Assembly (NCBI RefSeq): GCF_036346595.1
Contig: NZ_CP107834.1
Span: 1,054,001 to 1,118,000 of the forward strand
From: Streptomyces sp. NBC_00525
GTDB taxonomy: Bacteria > Actinomycetota > Actinomycetes > Streptomycetales > Streptomycetaceae
DNA: 64,000 nt
Direction of reading: 5' to 3'
Part shown: positions 41,713-52,632 of the stretch, piece after piece
How the letters are laid out: every line of letters begins with the position of its first letter
How positions within the stretch are numbered: position 1 is the stretch's first letter
Program-made: the position numbers and the translations under genes
Notes under the pieces: generated by a model
Seen by the model: only the letters and a program-made list of their open reading frames with translations
Databases searched by the model: none
Told to the model about the DNA's origin: nothing

Positions 41713-42339
41713 TCAGGCCTCGAAGGGGCGGGCCGGCCAGGGCGCCTCGGCGGGCCGCAACGAGTCGACGCCGTCGCCCGCGAGGACGGCGGCGAGCGCG
41801 AGCACGCCCACCACCAGGCAGCTGTTGTGCAGTTCCCCGGCGAGCACCTTGCGCACGAGGTCCTGGAGCGGCACCCGGTCCAGCTCCATGTCGGCCTCCT
41901 CCTCGGAGACCTCGAAGCGCTCGCCCTCCGCGTCGGAGACATCGCGGGCGAGGAAGATGCGGACGGCCTCGTCGGAGCCGCCGGGCGAGGTGTACAGGTC
42001 GGTCAGCACCCGCCAGTCCTCCGCCTTGACGTACGCCTCCTCGTACAGCTCACGCTGCGCGGCGTGCAGCGGGTTCTCGCCGGGCACGTCGAGCAGGCCG
42101 GCCGGGATCTCCCACAGCTTGTGGCGGACCGGGTGGCGGTACTGGCGCAGGACGAGCACCCGGCCCTCGCCGTCGAGCGCGAGGACCGCGACCGATCCGG
42201 GGTGCACCTGGTAGTCGCGGTGCGCGACCGTGCCGTCGGGCATCTCCACGTCGTCGGAGCGGACGCTGGTCTTCTTCCCCCGGAACGGGGTAGCGCTCGC
42301 GGTGACCCGCCATTCCTCGGGCGTGTCCTGGATACCCAT
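41713..42339 (-). CDS. NUDIX hydrolase, ADP-ribose pyrophosphatase-like
   Basis: A 208-residue enzyme with a NUDIX box in the ADP-ribose diphosphatase style: EIPAGLLDVPGENPLHAAQR and ELYEEAYVKAEDW; GxxxxxGE before RE-x-x-EE is conserved. It should hydrolyse ADP-ribose or a related nucleotide sugar. ATG 42339 follows GGAGGACGCAG. It lies downstream of pyrG on the same strand, 89 bases away with a hairpin, so it is probably a separate or partly coupled transcript. Confidence 0.88.
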   Translation of the reverse strand: MGIQDTPEEWRVTASATPFRGKKTSVRSDDVEMPDGTVAHRDYQVHPGSVAVLALDGEGRVLVLRQYRHPVRHKLWEIPAGLLDVPGENPLHAAQRELYEEAYVKAEDWRVLTDLYTSPGGSDEAVRIFLARDVSDAEGERFEVSEEEADMELDRVPLQDLVRKVLAGELHNSCLVVGVLALAAVLAGDGVDSLRPAEAPWPARPFEA

Positions 42340-42362
42340 CTGCGTCCTCCCACGAAAAACGG

Positions 42363-42403
42363 TGACCGGGGCCCGCGCCCTGTACGGACGCGCGCCCCGG
42401 TCA
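42363..42403 (-). terminator. terminator after pyrG
   Basis: TGACCGGGGC (42363-42372) and GCCCCGGTCA (42394-42403) form a 10-bp outer stem, extended inside by GC-rich pairs. It lies just after the pyrG stop. Confidence 0.6.
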
Positions 42404-42428
42404 ACCGTAACGCCTGCGGGGATGCCGC

Positions 42429-44096
<1,668 letters not shown>

Positions 44097-44516
44097 AGCC
44101 AAAGGGGGCTCCCGTGGTCGCGCGATCATGAGGTGCGTGCCGGCGTTGTCGTCCGGAGGAATTCCGGGGATGCCGTCGCTGCGGTTCGGGGGCCTCGTCC
44201 GCTCTCGCGGACGACCACCGGTCCACGGGCTACCAGGGTATCAGCGACGGGGGGAGCCCGCTTCCGGCCGTGCCGCGCGCGAGCCCCCCGCGAGCCCCTT
44301 GTGCCCCTCGCACCCCACTCGACCGGCGGAACCCGGTTCGTCAAGAGGGTCGCGCGGACCACCCCGCTGCGTCGTATCCTTCTCGAACCCACTCGCTCGG
44401 GCGAGGCTCGGGCGAGGTATGTGCTCGCGGGTCCCCCACGACGACCCCTGGCAACGACCTCTTGACCCGCAGTAAGCGCCCCACGGGGCGACATGGCCGT
44501 TCGACTGGAGATGCAC
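44097..44516. other. 420-bp divergent intergenic region (pyrG / GH15)
   Basis: It contains the perfect hairpin TCGTCCGC-TCTC-GCGGACGA (44195-44214), closer to pyrG, and an 11-bp tandem duplication GCTCGGGCGAG (44395-44416) closer to the GH15 gene. Promoters for both genes must lie here; no gene is visible. Confidence 0.5.
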
Positions 44517-46319
44517 GTGGCCGGGCGCATCGAGGATTACGCACTCATCGGAGACATGCAGACCGCCGCCCTGGTCTGCCGGGACGGCACAGCCGACTGG
44601 CTGTGCCTGCCCCGCTTCGATTCACACGCCATTTTCGCGGGGCTGCTGGGCACCGAGGAACACGGCTTCTGGCGTCTGGGGCCGGCCCGCCCCGAGGGCA
44701 CCGAGCCGCCTCCGGCCGACCGCCGCCGCTATCGCGGGGACTCCCTCATCCTCGAATCGGAATGGGACACCCCGCGCGGCACGGTCAGAGTGACCGACTT
44801 CATGCCGCCGCGCGACGGCGCACCGCAGCTCATCCGGATCGTGGAGGGCGTCAGCGGCCGGGTGCCGATGCGCTCGGAGCTGCGCATGCGGTTCAGCTAC
44901 GGCCGCGTCACCCCCTGGGTGCACAAGGTGGGCTCGCGCACGGTCGCGGTCGCCGGACCGGGCTCGGTCTGGCTGGACACCGCCGTCGACACCTACGGCG
45001 AGAACCTGACCACGTACTCCGACTTCACCGTGGCCCCCGGCGACCGGATCGCGTTCACCATCAGCTGGCAGCCCTCGCACCTGGAGGCGCCCGCCCTCCC
45101 GGACCCGGAGGGCTCGCTGGAGGCGACCGCCGACTTCTGGCGCGAGTGGGTCGAGCAGTGCACGTACCACGGCCCCTACCGCGAGGCCGTGGTCCGCTCG
45201 CTGATCACGCTGAAGGCCCTGACGTACGCGCCGACCGGCGGCATCGTCGCCGCGCCGACCACCTCGCTGCCGGAGGACATCGGCGGCTCCCGCAACTGGG
45301 ACTACCGCTACACCTGGCTGCGCGACGCCGCGATCACCCTGTCCTCGCTGCTGCGCACCGGCTACCGCGAGGAGGCCCGCGCCTGGCGCGAGTGGCTGCT
45401 GCGCGCGGTCGCCGGCGACCCGGAGAACCTGCAGATCATGTACGGGATCGCGGGCGAACGCGAGCTGGGCGAGGCCGAGCTGGAATGGCTGCCGGGCTAT
45501 GAGGGCTCCGCCCCGGTCCGGGTCGGCAACGGCGCGGCCGGGCAGCTCCAGCTCGACGTGTACGGCGAGGTCACCGAGGCGCTGCACCTCGCGCACATGA
45601 CGGGCCTGGCCCGCAACGACTACGCCACCGGGCTCCAGCTCAAGCTCATCGAGTACCTGGAGAAGCACTGGACGGAGCCCGACGAGGGCATCTGGGAGGT
45701 GCGCGGCCCGCGCCGCCACTTCGTGCACTCCAAGGTGATGGCCTGGGTCGCCGTGGACCGGACGATCAAGCTCATCGAGTCCGGCGACGCGGAGGGGCCG
45801 CTGGAGCGCTGGCGCGAGCTGCGCGACGACATCCACCGCGACGTGTGCGAGCGGGGCTACGACAAGGAGCGCAACACCTTCACCCAGTCGTACGGGTCGA
45901 AGGAGCTGGACGCCTCCCTGCTGCTCATCCCCCAGATGGGCTTCCTGCCCCCCGACGACAAGCGGGTCATCGGCACCATCGAGGCCATCCAGCGGGAGCT
46001 GTCAACGGAGGACGGCTTCGTCCTGCGCTACCCGACCAACGGTGAGGACGCGGGCGTGGACGGCCTGGAGGGCGACGAGGGCGCGTTCCTGGCCTGCTCG
46101 TTCTGGCTCGCGGACGACCTGGCGATGATCGGCCGGGTGGACGAGGCCCGCCGGCTGTTCGAGAAGCTGCTGTCCCTGCGCAACGACCTGGGCCTGCTGG
46201 CCGAGGAGTGGGACGCGCGGCTCCAGCGCCAGGTGGGCAACTTCCCGCAGGCGTTCAGCCATGTGCCGCTGATCGACACCGCCCTGCGCCTCACGGCGAG
46301 CGGAGCGTACGTCGGCTGA
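44517..46319 (+). CDS. glycoside hydrolase family 15 protein (trehalase/glucoamylase-like)
   Basis: A 600-residue protein. The N-terminal beta domain is GH15-typical (IEDYALIGDMQTAALVCRDGTADWLCLPRFDS). The (alpha/alpha)6 catalytic domain has NWDYRYTWLRDAA and the second acid in LLAEEWDARLQRQVGNFPQ, with conserved SKVMAWVAVDRTI. It has no signal peptide, so it acts in the cytoplasm; relatives in actinobacteria hydrolyse trehalose. GTG 44517 is chosen because GGAG (44507-44510) is 6 bases upstream, whereas ATG 44511 touches it and ATG 44493 lacks a site. A strong terminator follows. Confidence 0.87.
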   Translation: MAGRIEDYALIGDMQTAALVCRDGTADWLCLPRFDSHAIFAGLLGTEEHGFWRLGPARPEGTEPPPADRRRYRGDSLILESEWDTPRGTVRVTDFMPPRDGAPQLIRIVEGVSGRVPMRSELRMRFSYGRVTPWVHKVGSRTVAVAGPGSVWLDTAVDTYGENLTTYSDFTVAPGDRIAFTISWQPSHLEAPALPDPEGSLEATADFWREWVEQCTYHGPYREAVVRSLITLKALTYAPTGGIVAAPTTSLPEDIGGSRNWDYRYTWLRDAAITLSSLLRTGYREEARAWREWLLRAVAGDPENLQIMYGIAGERELGEAELEWLPGYEGSAPVRVGNGAAGQLQLDVYGEVTEALHLAHMTGLARNDYATGLQLKLIEYLEKHWTEPDEGIWEVRGPRRHFVHSKVMAWVAVDRTIKLIESGDAEGPLERWRELRDDIHRDVCERGYDKERNTFTQSYGSKELDASLLLIPQMGFLPPDDKRVIGTIEAIQRELSTEDGFVLRYPTNGEDAGVDGLEGDEGAFLACSFWLADDLAMIGRVDEARRLFEKLLSLRNDLGLLAEEWDARLQRQVGNFPQAFSHVPLIDTALRLTASGAYVG

Positions 46320-46334
46320 CCCGCCGCCACACGT

Positions 46335-46383
46335 ACGACCCCGCCCGGCCGCCGTTCCCCGGCAGCCGGGCGGGGTCGTTTTT
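46335..46383 (+). terminator. intrinsic terminator after the GH15 gene
   Basis: Perfect 15-base arms (ACGACCCCGCCCGGC 46335-46349; complement 46365-46379) followed by a TTTTT tract, between convergent genes. Confidence 0.9.
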
Positions 46384-47270
46384 CAGCCGTTCTGCGGTCC
46401 TGTCGCGACCGGCCGGTCCGGGGACGGCAGTCCCCACTCGCTCCACGACCCGTCGTACACCGTCAGGTCCCGGTAGCCCGCCAGGTCGGCGCCGAGCGCC
46501 AGTACGCACGCGGTCACGCCCGACCCGCAGCTGAAGTACAGCCGCTCCCGGTCACCGGCCGCCCCGGCGAACGCGGCTCGCAGCTCGGCGGGCGGCAGCA
46601 TCCGCCCCTCGCCGTCCTGGAGCCGGCCGAACGGCAGGCTGACGGACCCCGGCATATGGCCGCCGCGCAGCCCGGCCCGCGGCTCCGGCTCCGTGCCCTC
46701 GTACCGTCCGCGTGTCCGGGCGTCGAGCACCGCGACCGCCGGATCGGCCAGCGCGGCGGCCACCTCACCGGCCCCCGCCAGCAGGCCGGGACGGGGCACG
46801 GCCGTGAAGTCCCCGCGTCCGGGGGCGGCCGGCGGCGTACCCCGGTCGACGGGCAGGCCGGCGGCGGTCCAGACGGGCAGGCCCCCGTCGAGCACGGCGC
46901 ACCGGTCGAAGCCCATCGCCCGGAGCATCCACCAGGCCCGTGCGGCGGAGTAGATCCCGGCGGCGTCGTACACGACGACGGTGTCCGCGTCGTTCAGGCC
47001 GAGCGCCCGCATCTCCTCGGTGAACCGGCCGGCGTCCGGCATGGTGTGCGGCAGCGGGCTCTCGGGGTCGGAGAGCGGGCCGTCGAGGTCGAAGACGCGG
47101 GCGCCCGCGATCCGCCGGCCGCTCCCCCGGTGCGCGCCGACCGAGGCGTCGAGCACCAGCAGTCCGGGGGCGCCCAGGCGCGCGGCGAGCCAGTCGGCGG
47201 GGACCAGCGGCCCCGGCAGCGCGCCGATCGCGCCGCCCCGCGCCCCGTCCGCCCTTACGTCCTCGGCCAT
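46383..47270 (-). CDS. sseA: 3-mercaptopyruvate / thiosulfate sulfurtransferase
   Basis: A 295-residue double rhodanese. The N-terminal domain is inactive-like; the C-terminal one has the catalytic loop CGSGVTA (YFSCGSGVTACVLAL), the signature of mercaptopyruvate sulfurtransferases over thiosulfate types. Substrate Arg and DGG (VLDGGLPVW) are conserved. It transfers sulfur in cysteine catabolism and cyanide detoxification. ATG 47270 is chosen because GGGAGGG lies upstream; the frame to 47294 lacks a site. Confidence 0.92.
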   Translation of the reverse strand: MAEDVRADGARGGAIGALPGPLVPADWLAARLGAPGLLVLDASVGAHRGSGRRIAGARVFDLDGPLSDPESPLPHTMPDAGRFTEEMRALGLNDADTVVVYDAAGIYSAARAWWMLRAMGFDRCAVLDGGLPVWTAAGLPVDRGTPPAAPGRGDFTAVPRPGLLAGAGEVAAALADPAVAVLDARTRGRYEGTEPEPRAGLRGGHMPGSVSLPFGRLQDGEGRMLPPAELRAAFAGAAGDRERLYFSCGSGVTACVLALGADLAGYRDLTVYDGSWSEWGLPSPDRPVATGPQNG

Positions 47271-47408
47271 GCGCCCTCCCGGCTGCCCGAACACCGGACC
47301 GCCCCGGCCCGGATGTGCAAGATCGCAGCCGCTTCCGGCCGTGTCAACGGCCGCCTGCCGCGCCCCGGTCCGGTCCGGCTCCCCCGCACAGCGGCGCCCC
47401 GGTCCCGG

Positions 47409-48485
47409 TCAGCCCACCGCCAGTTCGTCGTACACGCACAGCACCTGGGCCACCGTGTCGTCCTCCGTGGGCCAACTCGCCGCCTGCCGCAGTCCGTCGG
47501 CGGCCAGCCGGTCCCGCGCGGCCGGGTCGACGAGCAGCCGGGCCACCTCCATGGCGAGCGCCTCGCCGTCCCCGTACGGGACCAGCACCGCCGCGTCCCC
47601 CACGAGTTCGGGCGTACCGCCGACCGCCGTGGCGACCAGCGGCACCCCGGACCGCAGGGCCTGCTGGGCCGTCGTCGAGCGGGACTCCCAGCGGCTGGGC
47701 AGGACGGCGACGTCGGCGGCGGCCAGCAGCGCGGCGGCGTCGGGCCGGTCGCCGAGCAGTTCGACGGGCAGGCCCTCGGCCGTGATCCGCTTCCGCAGGG
47801 CCGCCCGCTCCCGCCCCTCACCGACGACGGCCACCAGCGGCACGGGGTCGAGCAGGCGCCACAGCGCGGCCGCGTCGAGCAGGGTGCCGTAGCCGCGGTG
47901 CGGCACGAGGCTGCCGAGAGCGACGATCAAGGGACGCTCGACCGCGCCCAGTTCGGCGCGCAGCTTGTCGGCGGGCGGCGCGGCCTGCAGCGGTGGCCGG
48001 GGGGCGGCGACGGGTGCGAGCCGCGCGTCGCGGGCGCCCCGGACGCGCGCCCGGTCGACCAGGTCGGACGAGGTGGCGAGCACCACGGCCGCCGCCCGTA
48101 CCGCGCGCCGCTCCAGCAGGTGCAGCAGCCGGCGGCGGGCCCCTTCGGCGTGCGCCCGGGTGTGCCAGGTGACGACCAGGGGGACGGGCCGGCCGCCGAT
48201 CGCGAGGGCCGCCCGCACGGCGGCGTGCAGCCCGTGGGCGTGGACGACGTCCGCCTGGGCGCAGGCGGCGCGCAGCGCGGCGACGGCCGCCGGGTCGCTG
48301 CGCCGGGGCACGGGAGCGAAGTCGGCACCGGTGGCGGAGAAGTCGTGGGTGCGGTCCAGCGCGGCGGGCGCGCAGACCGTGACCCGCACGCCGCGGGCGA
48401 CCAGCCCGGCGGCCAGCGAGCCGGCGTGCGCGCTGCTGCCGGCGCTGCCGCCGCCGAGTACCTGCACCGTGCGCAGCTGTGACAC
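47409..48485 (-). CDS. GT4-family glycosyltransferase
   Basis: A 358-residue GT-B enzyme. The N-terminal half starts with TVQVLGGGSAGSSAHAGSLA, contains ADVVHAHGLHAAVRAAL, and the C-terminal half has LIVALGSLVPHRGYGTLLDA and the donor-binding PSRWESRSTTAQQALRSGVP with conserved E. It should transfer a sugar from a nucleotide donor, probably to a cell-envelope or lipid acceptor. GTG 48485 with GGGAG upstream is used; the frame continues to 48671 without similarity. It is preceded by a 254-base gap after recN. Confidence 0.87.
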   Translation of the reverse strand: MSQLRTVQVLGGGSAGSSAHAGSLAAGLVARGVRVTVCAPAALDRTHDFSATGADFAPVPRRSDPAAVAALRAACAQADVVHAHGLHAAVRAALAIGGRPVPLVVTWHTRAHAEGARRRLLHLLERRAVRAAAVVLATSSDLVDRARVRGARDARLAPVAAPRPPLQAAPPADKLRAELGAVERPLIVALGSLVPHRGYGTLLDAAALWRLLDPVPLVAVVGEGRERAALRKRITAEGLPVELLGDRPDAAALLAAADVAVLPSRWESRSTTAQQALRSGVPLVATAVGGTPELVGDAAVLVPYGDGEALAMEVARLLVDPAARDRLAADGLRQAASWPTEDDTVAQVLCVYDELAVG

Positions 48486-48739
48486 GTCGATCGGCTCCCG
48501 GTGGCTCCCGAGTCGGGGACTTGAACAGGGGCAAGGATGCCAGTCCGTACGCACGTTCCGGTGCGAGGGAACCGTTCCTCCAGTGTCGATCGCGACAAAC
48601 CGGGCGCCGTACACCACTCGCACGGGTGAAAGAACGCGCGCCCTCGACGCGCCCCGGTTCACTCCCGCCACGCCGTCCGGGCCGGGACCGCGTGGTGCGG
48701 CCCCGGCCGGGACGGGCGGCGCTGCTTTCCGAACACGCC
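48486..48739. other. 254-bp gap between GT4 and recN
   Basis: Only the recN hairpin (48680-48708) and probable GT4 promoter are seen; no small gene. Confidence 0.45.
48680..48708 (-). terminator. terminator after recN
   Basis: GGCCGGGACCGC (48680-48691) pairs with GCGGCCCCGGCC (48697-48708) with one mismatch around GTGGT, 31 bases past the recN stop. Confidence 0.5.
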
Positions 48740-50491
48740 CTACGCGTCGGCGCGGGCCGCCGCGAGGAGTTCCTCGGCGTGGGCGCGGGCGGTCTGCGAG
48801 TCCTCCTGTCCGGCGAGCATCCGGGACAGCTCGCGCACCCGGTCCTCGCCCTCCAGGACGGTGACCCCGCTGCTGGTCACCGAGCCGTCCACGGTCTTCT
48901 CGACCAGCAGCTGCCGGTCGGCGAACGCGGCCACCTGGGGCAGGTGCGTGACGACGACGACCTGGGCCGACCTGGCGAGCTTGGCGAGCCGCCGCCCGAC
49001 CTCCACGGCCGCCTTGCCGCCGACGCCCGCGTCCACCTCGTCGAAGAGGTACGTGGGCACCGGGTCGGACCCGGCGAAGACCACCTCGACCGCGAGCATC
49101 ACGCGCGACAGCTCACCGCCCGAGGCGCCCTTGGCGATCGGCCGGGGCTGGGCGCCCGGGTGCGGGGCCAGCAGCAGTTCGACCTCGTCGGCGCCGGTCG
49201 GACCGTAGGCCACGGCGCGGCCGCCGATCTCGATGCCGGACGCCTCGTCCGCCGCCTCGGTCTGCCGGATGTCGAAGGACACCCGCGCGTGCGGCATGGC
49301 CAGGGAGGCCAGTTCCGCGGTCACCGCCTCGGCGAAGGACGCGGCGGCCGCCGTCCGGGCGTCGGTCAACGCCTGCCCGAGGCCGGAGAGTTCGGCGCGC
49401 AGCGCGTCCCGCTCCGCGGCCAGCTCGCCGATCCGGTCGTCGTCGCCCTCCAGCTCGGTGAGCCGGGCCGCGCCCTCCTGCGCCCAGGCGAGCACGGCCG
49501 CGATGTCCTCCCCGTACTTGCGGGTGAGGCCGGTCAGCGCGGCGCGCCGTTCCTCGACCGCGGCGAGCCGCAGCGGATCGGCGTCCAGCTGGTCCGCGTA
49601 GCCGGACAGTTCGCCGGAGACGTCGGCGAGCAGGATGGAGATCTCACCGACCCGGTCCGCGAGCGAGGCGAGCGCCGGGTCGTGCGAGCGCACCCCGTCG
49701 AGGGCCTGGCGGGCCGCGGCCACCACGGTCGTGGCGTCCAGGGCCTCCGGGTCCTCCGGGTTGCCGGCCAGCGCGGTGTGCGCCAGGGCGGCGGCGGAGG
49801 CGAGCGCGTCGGCGTGCCCGAGCCGCTGGGCCTCGGCGGCCAGTTCGACGTCCTCGCCGGGCAGCGGTTCGACGGCGGCGATCTCGTCGAGACCGAAGCG
49901 CAGCAGGTCGGCCTCCTGGGCGCGCTCGCGGGCGCGCGTCGTCAGCTCGTCCAGCTCCGTCGCGACCGCACGCAGCCGCTTGTAGGCCGCCGCGTACGCC
50001 TCCAGCGGCCCGGCGACGCCGTCGCCCGCGTACCGGTCGAGGGCCTGGCGCTGCCTGGCCGGTTTGAGGAGGCCCTGCTGGTCGGTCTGGCCGTGCACGG
50101 CGACGAGTTCGTCGGCCAGCTCGGACAGCACACCCACCGGCACGGATCTGCCGCCCAGGTGCGCCCTGGAGCGTCCCTCGGCGGAGACGGTGCGGCTGAT
50201 GAGCAGCGCGCCGTCCTCGATCTCGGCCCCGGCCTCCTCGGCCCGCGCGGCCACCGCGTCTCCCGCGGCCACCGTGATCCGGCCCTCGACGACCGCGGCC
50301 TTGGCACCGATCCGTACGAGGGCGGGGTCGGCGCGCCCGCCGAGCAGCAGCCCCAGGCTGGTGACGACCATGGTCTTGCCCGCGCCGGTCTCACCCGTCA
50401 CCGCGGTGAAACCGGGTGACAGCTCCACCACCGCGTCGTCGATGACCCCGAGCGACCGTATCCGCATCTCCTCCAACACGGACATGACCAT
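48740..50491 (-). CDS. recN: DNA repair protein RecN
   Basis: A 583-residue SMC-like protein: N-terminal Walker A GETGAGKTMVVTSLGLLLGG, long coiled-coil arms, then C-terminal signature GASGGELSRVMLA and Walker B YLFDEVDAGVGG. It holds DNA ends in double-strand break repair. ATG 50491 has GGGGA 8 bases upstream; ATG 50485 is two codons inside. It is downstream of nadK by 92 bases, within the tlyA-nadK-recN series typical of Gram-positives. Confidence 0.95.
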   Translation of the reverse strand: MVMSVLEEMRIRSLGVIDDAVVELSPGFTAVTGETGAGKTMVVTSLGLLLGGRADPALVRIGAKAAVVEGRITVAAGDAVAARAEEAGAEIEDGALLISRTVSAEGRSRAHLGGRSVPVGVLSELADELVAVHGQTDQQGLLKPARQRQALDRYAGDGVAGPLEAYAAAYKRLRAVATELDELTTRARERAQEADLLRFGLDEIAAVEPLPGEDVELAAEAQRLGHADALASAAALAHTALAGNPEDPEALDATTVVAAARQALDGVRSHDPALASLADRVGEISILLADVSGELSGYADQLDADPLRLAAVEERRAALTGLTRKYGEDIAAVLAWAQEGAARLTELEGDDDRIGELAAERDALRAELSGLGQALTDARTAAAASFAEAVTAELASLAMPHARVSFDIRQTEAADEASGIEIGGRAVAYGPTGADEVELLLAPHPGAQPRPIAKGASGGELSRVMLAVEVVFAGSDPVPTYLFDEVDAGVGGKAAVEVGRRLAKLARSAQVVVVTHLPQVAAFADRQLLVEKTVDGSVTSSGVTVLEGEDRVRELSRMLAGQEDSQTARAHAEELLAAARADA

Positions 50492-50583
50492 ACGAGGTTT
50501 CCCCGCCCGCGTGCACACGGGCCACGGCCCGGCCGCCCCCGATCCGCGGCCGGTCCGGCGGCCGGCGGGGGATCGGTCGGGGC

Positions 50584-51489
50584 TCAGTTGGGGGCGCCCC
50601 GCCAGCCCGAGACGGGCAGCGCGAACTTGGCCACCAGGCGGTCCGTGAACGACGCCTGGTGCAGCCGGGCCAGCCGTACGGGGACGGCGCCGCGCCGCAC
50701 CTCGACGCGCGCGCCGGGCGGCAGCTCGACGGTGCGGCGGCCGTCGCACCAGAGCACTCCGTGCGGGGTGTGCGGCTGGACCTCGACGGCGAGCACCGAG
50801 GACGGCGAGGTGACGAGCGGCTTGGCGAACAGGGCGTGGGCACTGATCGGGACCATAAGCAGTGCCTCGACCTCCGGCCAGACGACGGGCCCGCCGGCCG
50901 AGAAGGCGTACGCGGTGGACCCGGTGGGCGTGGCGCAGACGATGCCGTCGCAGCCGAAGCCGGTCACCGGCCGGCCATCGATCTCCAGGACTACTTCGAG
51001 CATCCGCTCGGGCGACACCTTCTGCACTGCCGCCTCGTTGAGCGCCCAGTCGGTGTGCACGACGTCGCCGTTGCTGTGCACCAGCACGTCGATGGTCATG
51101 CGTTCCTCGACCGTGTAGGCGCGGGTGACGACCCGGTCGACGACCTTGTCGAGGTCGTCGCGCTCGGCCTCGGCGAGGAAGCCGACGCGGCCCAGGTTGA
51201 CGCCGAGCATCGGCACCCCGGAGGCGCGGGACAGTTCGGCGCCGCGCAGCAGGGTTCCGTCGCCGCCGAGGACGATCAGCAGCTCACAGCCGTTGAGCAC
51301 CTCGGGCGTGGCGTCGGTGACGGTCTCGACGGACGAGGGCAGGGGCAGGTCGGCCGCCTCCGTGGCCAGGACCCGTACGCCCAGGCCGCTGCGGAGCAGC
51401 CCCTGGACGACGAGTTCGGCGCTGCGGATCGCGGCCGGCCGGCCGGTGTGCGCCAAAAGGAAGACTGTACGTGCCGCATTCGTCGTCAA
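50584..51489 (-). CDS. nadK: NAD kinase
   Basis: A 301-residue kinase with the ATP/NAD motif VLGGDGTLLRGAEL, DWALNEAAVQK (NE-D motif) and CDGIVCATPTGSTAYAFSAGGP. It phosphorylates NAD to NADP. The start is unusual: TTG 51489 overlaps the tlyA stop by TTGA, with no better ATG/GTG before the family-conserved RTVFLLAHTGRP. Translation is probably coupled to tlyA. Second gene of the tlyA-nadK-recN operon. Confidence 0.95.
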   Translation of the reverse strand: MTTNAARTVFLLAHTGRPAAIRSAELVVQGLLRSGLGVRVLATEAADLPLPSSVETVTDATPEVLNGCELLIVLGGDGTLLRGAELSRASGVPMLGVNLGRVGFLAEAERDDLDKVVDRVVTRAYTVEERMTIDVLVHSNGDVVHTDWALNEAAVQKVSPERMLEVVLEIDGRPVTGFGCDGIVCATPTGSTAYAFSAGGPVVWPEVEALLMVPISAHALFAKPLVTSPSSVLAVEVQPHTPHGVLWCDGRRTVELPPGARVEVRRGAVPVRLARLHQASFTDRLVAKFALPVSGWRGAPN

Positions 51490-52301
51490 CGAGGCCCCTC
51501 CGCCACTGCACGGTCGACATCCGCGGGATCGAGTTCAGGTGCCCCGGCCCGCAGCCACAGAAAGTACTCGACGTTCCCGGAGGGCCCCGGCAGCGGGCTG
51601 GCCGTCACGCCCAGGACTCCCAGCCCCAGCGCGCGGGCCCGCCGGGCCACTTCGCGTACCGTCTCGGCGCGCAGTTCGGGGCTGCGCACCACACCGCCGC
51701 TGCCGAGGCGTTCCTTGCCGACCTCGAACTGCGGTTTGACCATGAGGACGAGGTCGGCGTCGGGGGCGGCGCAGCGGACGAGGGCCGGCAGGACGAGTCC
51801 GAGCGGGATGAACGAGAGGTCGCCCACCACCAGGTCCACCGGTTCGCCGTCGATCGTCTCCAGCGTCATTTCACGCACATTCGTGCGGTCCTTGACCACG
51901 ACGCGGTCGTCGGACTGGAGCGACCAGGCGAGCTGTCCGTAGCCGACGTCGACGGCCAGCACCTTCGCCGCCCCGGCGCGCAGCAGTACGTCGGTGAAGC
52001 CGCCGGTCGACGCCCCGGCGTCCAGGGCCCGCCGGCCCTCGACGCGGAGCCCCTGCGGGACGAAGGCGGCGAAGGCGCCCGCCAGTTTGTGGCCGCCGCG
52101 CGAGACGTACTCGGGGTCGTCGTCGTCCTTGGTGACGACGACGGCGGCGCTGGTCTCGACCTGGGTGGCCGGTTTGGTCGCGGTGTTGCCGCCGACGGTC
52201 ACCCGGCCCGCCGCGATCAGCTGGCTCGCGTGCTCGCGCGAGCGGGCGAGCTTGCGGCGTACCAGTTCGGCGTCGAGACGGCGACGGGCGACTCCTGCCA
52301 C
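51486..52301 (-). CDS. tlyA: TlyA-family rRNA 2'-O-methyltransferase
   Basis: A 271-residue protein. The N-terminal S4 RNA-binding domain (RRRLDAELVRRKLARSREHA) is followed by an FtsJ/RrmJ-type SAM domain (YVSRGGHKLAGAF, ALDAGASTGGFTDVLL, VGDLSFIPLG). It methylates rRNA sugars; in mycobacteria this permits capreomycin action. GTG 52301 with AGGAG about 10 bases upstream is chosen. It starts 7 bases after the small acidic protein gene. Confidence 0.93.
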   Translation of the reverse strand: MAGVARRRLDAELVRRKLARSREHASQLIAAGRVTVGGNTATKPATQVETSAAVVVTKDDDDPEYVSRGGHKLAGAFAAFVPQGLRVEGRRALDAGASTGGFTDVLLRAGAAKVLAVDVGYGQLAWSLQSDDRVVVKDRTNVREMTLETIDGEPVDLVVGDLSFIPLGLVLPALVRCAAPDADLVLMVKPQFEVGKERLGSGGVVRSPELRAETVREVARRARALGLGVLGVTASPLPGPSGNVEYFLWLRAGAPELDPADVDRAVAEGPR

Positions 52302-52308
52302 GTTCGGT

Positions 52309-52590
52309 TCAGCTCCTGTGGTCGTACGAGGGCGTCCTTGCGGGGCCCGGTGCGGGGGCGGGTCCGGCGTCCAGCGCGTCCAGCGCCTCGCGCAGACCCC
52401 GGTGTACATCCTCGTACACCTCGGTGTGCCCGTCCGCCGCGAGGTGGTCGGCGTCGGCCAGGCGCTCCAGCAGGGCGTCCACCGCGGTGCTGCCGGTGGG
52501 CGTCCGTACGACACCGAGGGGCGCGGGCTCCGCGGGCGCGGCCGGCTCCGGCGGGGTGTCCGTCTCGGGCTCGGGCATCGGGTCGCTCAT
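52309..52590 (-). CDS. small acidic conserved protein upstream of tlyA
   Basis: A 93-residue protein. Pro/Glu-rich N-terminus and a central helix pair (STAVDALLERLADADHLAADG, HRGLREALDALDAG). It is the first gene of the tlyA-nadK-recN operon, 7 bases before tlyA, which supports that it is translated. No function can be assigned. Confidence 0.72.
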   Translation of the reverse strand: MSDPMPEPETDTPPEPAAPAEPAPLGVVRTPTGSTAVDALLERLADADHLAADGHTEVYEDVHRGLREALDALDAGPAPAPGPARTPSYDHRS

Positions 52591-52632
52591 GCGGAAACGC
52601 TACCGCGTGGGGCTGCGGTACCGTCGAGCACG

